Source of the DNA: Xiphias gladius
Lineage: Eukaryota > Chordata > Actinopteri > Istiophoriformes > Xiphiidae
Reading direction: 5' to 3'
Assembly: GCF_016859285.1 (NCBI RefSeq)
Contig: NC_053412.1
Span: 1,315,289 to 1,379,288 of the forward strand
DNA length: 64,000 bases
Translations under genes and position numbers: made by a program
Shown: piece by piece, positions 25,755-37,900 of the stretch
How the letters are laid out: every line of letters begins with the position of its first letter
How positions within the stretch are numbered: position 1 is the stretch's first letter
Notes under the pieces: model-generated
Told to the model about the DNA's origin: nothing
Databases searched by the model: none
What the model saw: only the letters and a program-made list of their open reading frames with translations

Positions 25755-25911
25755 AGGACAGAACTTCCTTCTGAAAAGTTTGAAGGGCCACTTCCTTATT
25801 TGCTCTCAGCAGAGGTTGTTACTGTCCTCCTTCGCTGTTTCCTGCTTCCTTCACCATTATCTCGATAACGCCCTCTCCTCCACACATAGCATTTCAGAAG
25901 CACTTTTCACT
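25755..25911 (+). promoter_or_regulatory. cybb: Proximal promoter / 5' UTR of cybb
   Basis: Several ETS cores (GGAA on the minus strand) lie just before the start codon: in GAACTTCCTT (25761-25770), CACTTCCTTA (25789-25798) and a TTTCCTGCTTCC cluster near 25839-25850. CACTTTTCACT at 25901-25911 reads AGTGAAAAGTG in reverse, an interferon-regulatory-factor-like element. Mammalian CYBB is driven in phagocytes by PU.1 (ETS) and IRF factors, so the arrangement is suggestive. The transcription start site cannot be placed. Confidence 0.4.
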
Positions 25912-25956
25912 ATGGGGAACTTTGCTGCCAATGAGGGACTCTCCATCTTTGTTATT
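25912..25956 (+). CDS. cybb: cybb exon 1 (coding part)
   Basis: 15 codons, [15 protein letters not shown], ending before donor GTGAGT in phase 0. The start fits the NOX2 N-terminus, and no other in-frame ATG is needed. Confidence 0.96.
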
Positions 25957-28900
25957 GTGAGTAGATTTACTTTAACACAATTTTCTTTTTCTGGATTCCT
26001 AATTTTTCACGTTTGCTTTCATCATTTGCATTTCTAACCGGCTAAATCTGCACGTTGGAATATTTTGGAAGAGGCAGTTACAACTAGGCAATGCTTTAAT
26101 GTAAAAGGTCGTAACCCAAAATGTGTGGGAAACTGTTTGGGAACCGACTGCTCTGCAGATTTGTTTCTACTCTTCCAGGAGTAAAATCTAGACTCACTGT
26201 GCGTAACTTTAAATTTTTAAAAATGCAAACCGCACTTCGGGTCCCCAGATGCCTCCCGCATTACCACGGACCCTGTTGTGTTTTGTGGTTGTGTGGAGAC
26301 AACTTTTAACACTTGAGAAGTTTGGCTTCTTTTGTGAAATGAAAATTTTGGGAAGAAAAAAACAAGAAGTGACCCTTTGGCATCAGTACCGAGACTCCAG
26401 AGTCGTATCGGCACTGGTACCGAAACGTTCCGAACAACATCCTGCCTTTTCTGTAAACGTTGTAAAAACTGACCTCTTGAAAAATGAATGCCTTCTATTA
26501 CAGCCTGTCTTGATCCATTTGTCTGGCTGATGAATTGTGAATGATGAATGTCGTCTGAATTGTTGGCGTGAACTGTGCGTTGCAGCTGGTGTGGCTGGGG
26601 ATCAATGCATACCTGTTTGTCCATTTCTACATGGCCTTCCTGGTGGAGAGATGGTTTTACACCAGGGTCCTGCTCGGGGTGAGTCTGAGCCGCAGCATCA
26701 CTTCTGAGCCATGAAAACGTGCCAATATTTTGATTGACATTGTTTTTTATTATTATACGGATTGTGATTCATTTAGGGTATAAAGTGCTTTATCCTGAGT
26801 TTCAACAGAGAGTAGAAAAAATAGACAACTAATTTAAGAACTCGTGAATATTTTAGGAAAATATGAAATTAGTCATTTTCGAAAAAAAAAAAAGTGCCTT
26901 GCCTTTTTCAGTTCCTCAAAATGCCGCAGCTGCTAGAAGTCCCCACCATTAACAGCATCAAACTGCACGCCCACTCTTCCTCTCTTTTCTTAAACTGTAT
27001 GCATGCAGCAGAATGCAGGACTGGTAAACTTTATAGATTAAGAGATTAGCGGACAATCGTTTAAGTCACTTTTTAGGCAAAAATACCAAAAGCTCTTTGG
27101 TTCCAGCCTCTGAAATGTGAATATTTGATCATTTTCTTCAACCTCTGTCACACCAAACAGAATATGTTTGGGTTCTACTACTCATGATTGCCGGTCAGGG
27201 ACTACCTGGTTTTTCCCACCCGGCTGCTTGTGTTTTCTCAGTCAGGGTTGGCGCTTATCTCCTGATTTCTTTCAGTTTCAGACTGAAGAGTTCCACTTCG
27301 ATTTGCTTGCATTCAACTTGACTCTATGGGATTTGTGTACGTCAGATAAACACCGGCAGTGCTTGAAAATCAAAGCACTCCTCTGGATTAACGCTGGGAA
27401 CTGACATTTCTTATCAGTATTTTTAATAACACTGGATCATTCAACTGATAATCGTGATTAATTGGAAAATAGATTTTTTTTCCCCAATTTTTAATTACAT
27501 TCTATCTGATATGACGTGAACATGGAGTTCAAGTTGTCCTTACATATCCACATATACATATCTTTTAACCTAATATCACAGACTATGTGATGTTTATATT
27601 CATTATAGGGATATAAACCTGACATGTTGGCTTTTCCTCGGTCAGTTTTTGGATCTCCACTAGAGTTTAAAATAAAGCCCCGTGGTTTCGAATAGCGCTA
27701 TGAAGTCACTCCATCTTAGATACGAAAGAAAGAGTGATTGAGTTTTTTTCAGGTGAATTATTTATGTTCTTCCTCTGACAAAATGCACAGCTGGCTTCAG
27801 GTTGGCAGAAGTGAAACGCAGATGCTGCTTTTTTTCCCTTTGGTCTGCATTCGATCCGACCAAATATCATCACAAACGTAGACAGATGGGGAACAGTATT
27901 CAGCATTACTTCTTGACACAGCCTTTATCCCTCAAAGTATCAAGAAATCTTGAACCTTAAAAAGTTGCGTCAAGGTTAGGAAAATGTTTATTTTTTTGGT
28001 TGAGGAGAGGGTTGAGGTTTGGATGATTTTCGGGACTGGGGCCTGGGTTTGAGGTTAAATATAATATTAGTGTCAGTAACACTGATACTACTGTGTCAAC
28101 GTAAGCCACAGCGGTGAGGAGAAAACTAAAGGCACGCGCAATCTCAGCAGCATTTAATGGTAACTGCATTCCAGTAACATTGACATGCAAAGACTAATGG
28201 ATAAAGATACCGTATTGTATTGATCAGGGCTATCTAGCGAGTAAGCTCCAGCTCACCAGGAGCCTGCTAGGGATGAGGGGATCGATACAGTGTAAAGGAT
28301 GGATTACATCGACAGTGACTAAATTAAAAGTTCGATTAAAACGTGGGCCAAATGTACAGAAGCATACGGCTGCCACTCTTAAAAGGAAATCGTTCAATCC
28401 AAGCCAAATGCCATTTTCTAATTGTAGGCACATGATGGATTTTTCACGTTTGAGGTTGTATAAATTTAAACTGAAACTCCAATTAATGAATCACAACACA
28501 AAAAACCTGCCATTTTGATAGTTAAACTAAAAGTGAAGTTGACTTTTCAAAAGTTTCAATTTAAAATAGTGAACTGAAGTTTTGTTTTCCTTCATTTCCA
28601 AAAATTTTAGAAACAACTTTGAACATGAAAATGACAATTAAAGCTGGATTTTCCTATCAAATCCTATCAAATCAGATCAAATCCTATCAAATCAGATCAA
28701 ATCCTATCAAATCATATCAAATCAGATCAAATCATATCAAATCCGATCAAATCCTATCAAATCAGATCAAATCCTATCAAATCCTATAAAATCAGATCAA
28801 ATCCTATCAAATCATATCAAATCATATCAAATCATATCAAATCCTATCAAATCAGATCAAATCCTATCAAATCCTATCAAATCCTATCAAATCAGATCAA

Positions 28901-31900
28901 ATCATATCAAATCCTATCAAATCAGATCAAATCAGATCAAATCATATCAAATCATATCAAATCATATCAAATCCTATCAAATCCTATCAAATCATATCAA
29001 ATCCTATCAAATCAGATCAAATCATATCAAATCCTATCAAATCAGATCAAATCCTATCAAATCCTATCAAATCATATCAAATCCTATCAAATCAGATCAA
29101 ATCAGATCAAATCATATCAAATCAGATCAAATCATATCAAATCCTATCAAATCATATCAAATCCTATCAAATCAGATCAAATCCTATCAAATCAGATCAA
29201 ATCAGATCAAATCAGATCAAATCAGATCAAATCAGATCAAATCCTATCAAATCCTATCAAATCAGATCAGATCAGATCAGATCATATCAAATCCTATCAA
29301 ATCTTATCCAGTTCTTTAGTAACCAACCAGTTAGTTACCTGTTTAGGAAAACTTTTTAACCTGACCAGTGAGATTATTTCTGTGACCTGTTACCTGAACT
29401 CTTACTGACAAGTAATCTGATCACATTTTGAGGTAACCCAGCGCTCTCTCTGTCCCATCAGCACGCCCTGTCCTGGGCCAGAGCTCCTGCTGCCTGCCTC
29501 AACTTCAACTGCATGCTCATCCTGCTGCCCGTCTGCCGAAACCTCCTCTCCTTCCTCCGTGGCACCATCCAGGTATGGATGAAAGCTGAGGGTTGGTCCA
29601 GAACGTTAGATCATTTAAAATCCAATAAATCATTATTAGAGGAGTGGATCTACCTGCTAATGACACCATTTCTCATTGCTCATTATTTTAACGTTGCTGT
29701 ATTTGTCTTTCTTGATTGCATTCAGTGCTGCAGCCGCACGGCCGCTCGGCAACTGGACCGAAACATCACTTTTCACAAACTGGTGGCCTACATGATTGCC
29801 TTCCATACAGGTAGCGTTTTTCTGTGTGAAGACGTGAGCGGCAGAGTCTCACAGTACTTTTCTTGATCACAGTTTTTGAAAAACAATATAAAGTTGGTGG
29901 AAACACTTTCATTACAATTATCAAAGGTGCTACTGGAATCAAAGACAACGAGGAAGAGAGAGATGGCGTTCGTTGTCCCGGACGACAGCATTTTAGATTT
30001 TTCATTCCTGAGCTGGACGAAAATTATCCGGCGTCCAACATCCGATGTCAGTGCGCCAGTTCTGTAAGGACGTCAGGCCGCCGATTGGTTCCTAAATTTT
30101 ACAGACGCATAAAGCCGCGTGTCAGCGGCAGAGCTGCACAAATTGACATTATCATTACTATTTTTCCCGTCTAGACGGAGTTAATAAAAAGGGTCTCCAG
30201 TCAGTCCAACTAGGCCCAGACACTTTTTTCAAACCTTAATAGACATATAAAGCTGAGTATCATTGACATAGCAGGATGTATTATTTGGCCAAGTGGGAGC
30301 ATGTAGCCTTAAGGTACTCCCCAGTTCACATGGGGCACTTTTGAAGACTTTAGTGTCCCTGTTTTAAAAAGTGGTAAATACAGGTTGACATTCATCTCTA
30401 TCTGTCCAGATGAACATAATAAATTGTCTTTATTTAATCACCACGAGTAAGAAAACACAAGGTGCTGCGGATATATGAAGCTGCATTTCATAAGCATCAT
30501 AACAGTGAGAAGAAAAGCATGAAGATGTAAAATAGAATTCAGGGGTTTTTGAACAAAGGCAGTCTATAAAAATGCAGCCTATAAAACATTTAGAGCTACA
30601 TTTTGTTTTGCACATCTGCCAATATATCGGGCACAAGGCTGAAGTCGAGAAAACAACCCGCTGACCCTGAGCGATGTTGAAGGGTCTCTCATTTTTCTGA
30701 AAACCGCTTGTAATTCCGTCACTGTCACGGAATTCCCAATCATGAACCAGTGAATTCATTTTATTGACCTCCTTTCTCTGACTAAACCCGTCTGATTACT
30801 ACGCCACCACCTAAAACCCCTTTACATCAGTTTTACTCATTATATCTTATTAATTGCGAGCAGCATTTGGCAGCTTCGTGGCTTCAGCTTCCCATGTGAC
30901 TTAAAAACCCCATTTGGGAGAGCTTCTGGCTTTTTTAAGTGCTCCTGATATACCTCTCCCTTCTCTCCTACTTCTAGCCGTGCACATCGTTGCGCACTTG
31001 TTTAACTTCGAGTATTTCATGGACGCCCAACTGATTCAAAACAGAAGCTCCCTGCCCTTCATCCTCTCTGAAATCGGCACCGGGGACAACGCATCTTTCC
31101 TGAACCCCATCAGGACAAACGAGACGGTGAGTTGTGGTGTGTGATATGTCGCTGGATGCTCCTTGTGTTGCTAAAATCTGTGAAATTGTCACTGCTTAAT
31201 TGCTAAATTTGTTGTCTGAAAAAAAATATATATATTACTTCATCTGACAAACTTCCTCCTTGGTGGTATTGGTCTTTGCAGATATTTTGTCATTTCAGAA
31301 ACTTCCTCTATTGCAGTTACGGCTTTTATCTTCCAAATGCATTTCTGCAAAAGCCATAACACAGGGAACAAACGATTAGATCTTTTGTGTCATCAGAGCA
31401 TAGAATACGCTGCTTCTCATGGAAGTTACATGGATTAGGACCAACAGTATATGTTCAATCTGCTTTCTGCAGTTTTGAATCCAGACTCTGAAATATTATA
31501 ATCTGAGACCAGAAAACTAGGCTTTCTCAGCCTCGCTCTTACCAAGAAATCTACTAATTACCAAAGTAGATCACTTTAGCCTTAACATTAAAACTCCCCC
31601 ACTGCCTCTTTACTGAGTATGTTTTTACCAAGCATAAACTTTAGGTCATCACTCCCCCTCTTTGTCTCTCTTTTCTGTAAACCTCCATGTGTTTCAAGAT
31701 TTTAACTATTAGGCTTCAACTGACCCTTTCACTGCTTTCATCTGTCATTTTTTATCCGAGAGTTTATGTGCAGTCAGTGATTACATTCCTACCGACATCT
31801 CAACTCCTTTCAGTGCTTAAACCTAAGAACAAAACACGCCTCCGCCTCTTATGATTCCCAAAACTTCCACGGTGTACACAGAATTGGCTCAAACGGAACT

Positions 31901-34900
31901 GCTTTCAGTGCTTACGCTTCACTCGACACTTCATCTCCTTAACGGTTTATACAGTTGAACTGTCGTTCATTTATTTCGGGACAGGCACTTTAACTGACAC
32001 TTCAGCTAATTTTAGCTCATCTTTAATTTCAGTTTCCTGCAGTAATTCTATTTCAATTGCCACGTCAACTACTTTCAGTGTTTCAAATGTTACCGATGCA
32101 AAATTTCACCTGTAAACACGCAAATTTTCTCAAACAACTTTACTCTTATTTAGTCCCCATAGTATAGGGCCTTCGCTTGAACCAATCTGCTTTCTAATGC
32201 CCAAACTAGCTTCCCTCTTGGTGTCCTTACCCTTTTGATCCTTACATCTCAAACAGCAGAGTAACCAGAAGAGTACATGGCTGAAGTCAGTCTCAGCAGT
32301 GAGAGGAACTATGACAAAACATGAGGGAAATTAGCCAATAGCCATGCGAGGGGGTTTTGTGACTTAAGTGCAAACGAGTGAGGAACTGTCAGAGGTGATG
32401 AACCCGATCCGCATCACGACGAACGAGCTGCGTGTTTATGTGTGAGATGAGTTTAAATGTTTGAAATCTGGATCCCCCAACAAATCAAACTGTGTTTTCA
32501 CGCAGAACCCCACAATCGTCATGTTCACCACCGTCGCCGGGCTGACAGGCGTGGCCATCACGCTAGCCCTCATTCTCATCATCACCTCGTCCATGGAGGT
32601 GATCCGGAGGTCGTACTTCGAGGTGTTCTGGTACACCCACCATCTCTTTGTCATCTTCTTCATCGGCCTGGTGTTCCACGGCTTCGGGTAAGACAGCACA
32701 AAAGTTCAGGTACAAAAATACAGCTCACTTCTTTCTGAGAATCCCTGCCTGGTCTGTGGTTACTGCCGTAGTTGCTCTGGATTTGGAGAGGAAGCCACTT
32801 TGGACCGGACCCTACCCTTGTTGTCCCACGCTTGTCTCGGTGTCGGCCACCAGCCTTGTCTGTTACAGTCTTTGGTCCCCGCTGAGTTCAGTTCCCATTG
32901 CTGAATCCCATTTGGACTCGGCCTCGACTCTTGTCTCTACACTGTTCAGACTTGGACTTGCCTCAGAGTCAATTTAAGTGATCACTGTCTACATTTCTGC
33001 TGTGGACATGTACAATTTTACATGAAATATAAACTATATGTAATAAACAATTAAATAATATAAACAAATTTTGCATTTAAGTACCACCACACTAATGTTA
33101 ACTTGTTTAATTACATATGCATCTTGCCAATATTCATGTTTTTGGAGTCCTACAATTCTACTGAGGTCCAGATTCCCCCAGTTTCACGTATAATAAAAAA
33201 TCCTTATCGCTATTTAAGCGTTCGTCCTTCCTCTGTTTCTGACTGCAGGCGTATTGTGCGAGGACAGACGGCTGCTAGCCTGCGGACAAACGAACCAGAG
33301 GTCTGCGCTGACCAGTTTGAAGACTGGGGAAAAAACGGATCCAACTGCGCCGTTCCAGTGTTTGCTGGAAACCCACCGATGGTGAGCTGTTAAAGGTCGC
33401 AGGGTTTTCACTACAGGGCGTGTCAGCTGCCGGTTTCCAGTGTTGCTGTAAATAACAACTGGGAAACTCTACTGCTCTACAAGACTAAAATATCAACCAA
33501 AATAGTGTTAGCAAGTTTTATCGTTCTTTGTAGTAATTATTAGGAATCATTCAGGATCACTGTACATTTTCCTACATTTTCCTTTCTCTAGACATGGAAG
33601 TGGGTGGTGGGCCCCATGATTCTCTACGTGTGTGAGAGGCTCGTTCGCATCTATCGATCCCACCAGAAAGTGGTCATCACCAAGGTGTGTATGTTGGATA
33701 TGAACAGTAATGTCCTGTAAAGGTGAGGCGGCAGGTTCGACGAAGTATCCTTGAGCAATACGCTGAACCCCTGCATTCACATTTAAGTTGAGTTTTTTTC
33801 TACTAAATGCCTGACATGTAACAGAGCGTAAACTTGAAGGGACTTAAGACGCGCTTCAACTGCAGGGACATTTGAACCTCTACCTGTGAGGGACGTGTTC
33901 GTAGCCAACAATGCTACTTGCACCTGGAGGGGATATCAAATGTGGCTATTTACACCTGGGGGGTCTAGGTGTCCCGTGGGAGAAGTTCTGGCAGAAAGGC
34001 TTTCTAACACGTGGTTAATGCTGTGAAAGCATCTACTTTAACCCAAACCATGATCTTTTCCATAACCTAAGCAAACTGCGACTGAAAAACTGAACGTAAT
34101 AAATTAAAAAAACATAAGATAATAAGTCAACGAAGTGTAAAAATAAGTCAATATTAACTTTTGGTTTCACATGGGAGCTGAACCCCAGTCTTTTGTCCTG
34201 GGTGAAAGTCCAGTGCTTGACCCATTCATCCACCACAGCCTCTTCCCTCAAAACATGTTGCTGTATATTTGACATAAACTGCCATAATTTACAGAAACAT
34301 TGCACAAAAAGCCATAATACGTCCATATAGGACTTAAGTATTCTTCAAAAATCAGAATGATTTTCTATCACCATCTATTCTGAGCTAGATTCGAGTGAAA
34401 ATGCAGATTCTAGTAATAAGAAACACAAGTTTAAAGGATTATGCAGCGCTGAGTAAATTCTAATTATATCTGGTATTGAAACAGGCCAAGGGACAAAATG
34501 TTTATTGATTTATTGAGCAGTTTTGATTTTAGATTAATCATTTATCACACAAAATTGCCAATCGTTCTTTGGTTCCAACTTCGTGTCACCAGTGACACTC
34601 TGAACTCTGGTGAGGTTGTGAACGCTATTTTCTGACATTTCATGGACTATGGAATTAATAGAAAATGGAAATAATCACTATCAAAATCCCAAGCTGTCCC
34701 TTAATACTTGTTATCTGACAAATAAGCCTAAATAAATAACCTGACTTTATAACTGAAATAACCCCGTACCTGGTCTACAGGTGGTGATGCACCCCTCCAA
34801 GACTCTGGAGCTGCAGATGAAGAGGAAGGGCTTCCGTATGGAGGTGGGTCAGTACGTCTTCATCCAGTGTCCGTCCGTCTCCAGGCTGGAGTGGCACCCC

Positions 34901-37900
34901 TTCACCCTGACCTCCGCCCCCGAGGAGGACTACTTCAGCGCCCACATCCGTATCGTCGGGGACTGGACTCAGGCGCTGTATGAGGCCTGCGGAGGAGACA
35001 AAAACGAGACTCAGGAGGCCTGGAAACTGCCCAAGTACGTCAACCGGGGAAGCGTGTGATAAAAGAGGAAAATTGTGCCTGGAATTGCTTGCGATTACAT
35101 TTAACTGCACCCTGCGCCCCCTCCATCCGGCTGGTCTTTGAAAATCTGGCAATGGGGGTCACATTTACAGCCGAGTGGTTTATTGTGTGCGTCTGTAATT
35201 CTTTGTCCTTTCAGGAGTGAGTGGAGTCTCAAAGAAACTGTAGGAACCATACAATATTAGCAACACGACCTGCCACAATGTCCAGTTAGTGGCCCTGCTG
35301 ATCAAGCTGCAGCATTTTGCTTTTCTCTTCAGACCAGACAATGAAAGAGCTGCTGCCTCTAAAGTAATTACCCCCAGGGCAGCTTTGTTGCACTTGTTGA
35401 GCATGGGCCCGAACAACGATCAGGTCCTCGAACGTACCTCACAAATGCAAAAGAGATGAAACGAGCACCTGATTTAGACCAGCTGGAGTTGGTGTAGATG
35501 CAGAAAAATCAGATTTCCTTTCCAGAGAAAAGTCTCCCAGACTTTCTCATGTTTCTGTTTTGGTGAAATGAAACTTGAATGAAAAGTAGCTGAAGTGAAA
35601 TGGGTGGCCTTGCACGGAGGGTGAATTTATTGAAATCTACTTCCCTCTTGCTGTCCTCCATCATGAGCAGTCTCTGTCTCTCCGTCTGCCTGTCTCCCAG
35701 GGTTGCCATAGACGGCCCGTTTGGCACTGCCAGTGAGGACGTGTTCCGTTACGAGGTGGTGATGCTGGTGGGCGCAGGAATCGGAGTGACTCCTTTCGCC
35801 TCCATCCTGAAGTCTGTGTGGTACAAACGCATCCAGAACAACCAGGAGGTCTTCACCAAGAAGGTGAGACGGACCGAGATGCTGAGACTGGTATCAGGCG
35901 GGGAAAAAAAATGTTAAAACGATGTTTGGAAGATTTCAAATCAGCTGCGTAGAGAATTCAAAATCACGATGGACCAAGTTTACTTTTCCTTCGTTGTGTA
36001 CACTGGAGCACACTGCTCCCCGACATTTAAGTCTACCTCCAGCTTCGACTTAGTATTGATATTTAAAGGCCAAAACTAACTAAACCGGGGGCAGCAATGA
36101 GCTGTGGGCCCCCGCTGAACGTCACGTTTCTCCCATTTCCAGTGCATTGTGTACTGTCGGTATTAGTTTGTGGTAACTTCCCGGGAAAAACGTACCATTT
36201 AAGCACATGGTAACGGAACCACATGGCTTTCACCAAAGACAAAAACAAAGTGTGGATCTCATTAATCTTCTTTGTTATGACCTCTCTGCGTCACAGTTAT
36301 GACTCAGTGACCCACTGTTATCCCGTATTCAGGGACCTGATTAGGAATTTCAGCTGTATCGCCAATTCAAATGTTTTTATTACACTTTTTAGCTTTATTG
36401 TGACACCAAATGGACCCATGGAATGTCGATAGGATCACAAACGGGTTTTGTGTCCTTGAAGCGTCTCATACTGGCTTAGCTAATAATAATAATAATAATA
36501 ATAACGTCCATATTACTCGTTGACATTAATGTTTCAGTGTCCCCGACCAAGGAGGAAATAACAGTGAATTAAATCTCATAATTACTCATTTCTCATATTA
36601 ACAAGAAATCTATCTTGAGATGTGATGAGTAAACATGAGATAGTGAGTCGTAATTAAGCGATACGATAATTACAACATTAGGCTCTTGTTTTTCTTCGGT
36701 GAGTGCAATGTGCTCCCACACACTATCTACTGAAACTACTAAAAGGCCAGACTAGAACTGAACTCATAAATATGCAATGTGCTTTATCTGTACATGCAGT
36801 ATGAGCAAACTAATCTGCAATACATTAAATTACCGCAAACTCATTTCACCTGGATAAACTGTCCGTGCAGATACGATTGATTTTATTTACCCAGGTTTGA
36901 AAATATCCATCGCTGAGGTTTGCTTTGAAATATTGGCCTCAGCCTCCTTCCAGCTTTTTAGAGAACTTTTTGGGCTTTTTTCCCTTTTTTTTTTGTTTTT
37001 GTTTTTGTTTTTTGCAATCAAGTTTTTATTCCATTTCATTGATTTTACAGTACAATAACGCTACGTTGCAGCGCTGCGATACAAGCTGTGACAGCTGTTA
37101 GAGAAAGAAAGGAAAAAACGAAGGGGGCTGTGGATAAATTATGAAAACTGCAGTAATCCGCGTTTGAGCCTCTGTTGTCAGCAGCAACATCCCCGGATGA
37201 TTCCTCTCGGATTTGGTAAATACGGTGACTCGTGTCGTTGCCCCTTTCTTCCTCAGATCTACTTCTACTGGCTGTGCCCGGAGACGCAGGCCTTCGAGTG
37301 GTTTGCAGACCTGCTGCAGTTTCTGGAGGGTCAGATGACGGAGAAGGGCATGGCCGACTTCCTCAGCTACAACATCTACCTCACCCGCTGGAAGGAGACT
37401 GAGGTACGACGGTACCGTTCAGGCGGTAGAAACCCTTCTCGAGACTTACTCATACTCAAAAACCTAATCTTTAACTTAAAACCAGGACGTTTGTGTAGTT
37501 CCTGAAAAGCTGACACCCTGCAGCGACAGAACTGTCCTTCCTGGATGCACTAAAAACATATGTGGTTGCTAAACTTAGATTGAAAGGTTGTTTGTTTTAG
37601 TGCCTGAGAAATCCCAACCTTCACCCAACACCCAACAAAACCTTGTGAACCCAATACAGTGACAAATTCTTTTTCATGTCTGTTTGCTGAAATATAAAAA
37701 GTCCTTTAAATTCTGTTTTTTTTTTTCTCTCTCTCTATCAGGCGGCTCACTTCCGTGTTCACCACGAGGCGGAGAACGACCCAATTACAGGGCTCAAACA
37801 GAAGACTCTTTATGGGAAACCCAACTGGGACAACGAGTTCACCAATATTGCGTCACAGCACCCGAGGTGAGGCCCTTTGTCACATTATCACGCTGTACAC

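Noticed and set aside
28651..29310. The 10-bp array considered as a CRISPR array
   Set aside because: There are no unique spacers, the units are contiguous 10-mers, and the host DNA is vertebrate.
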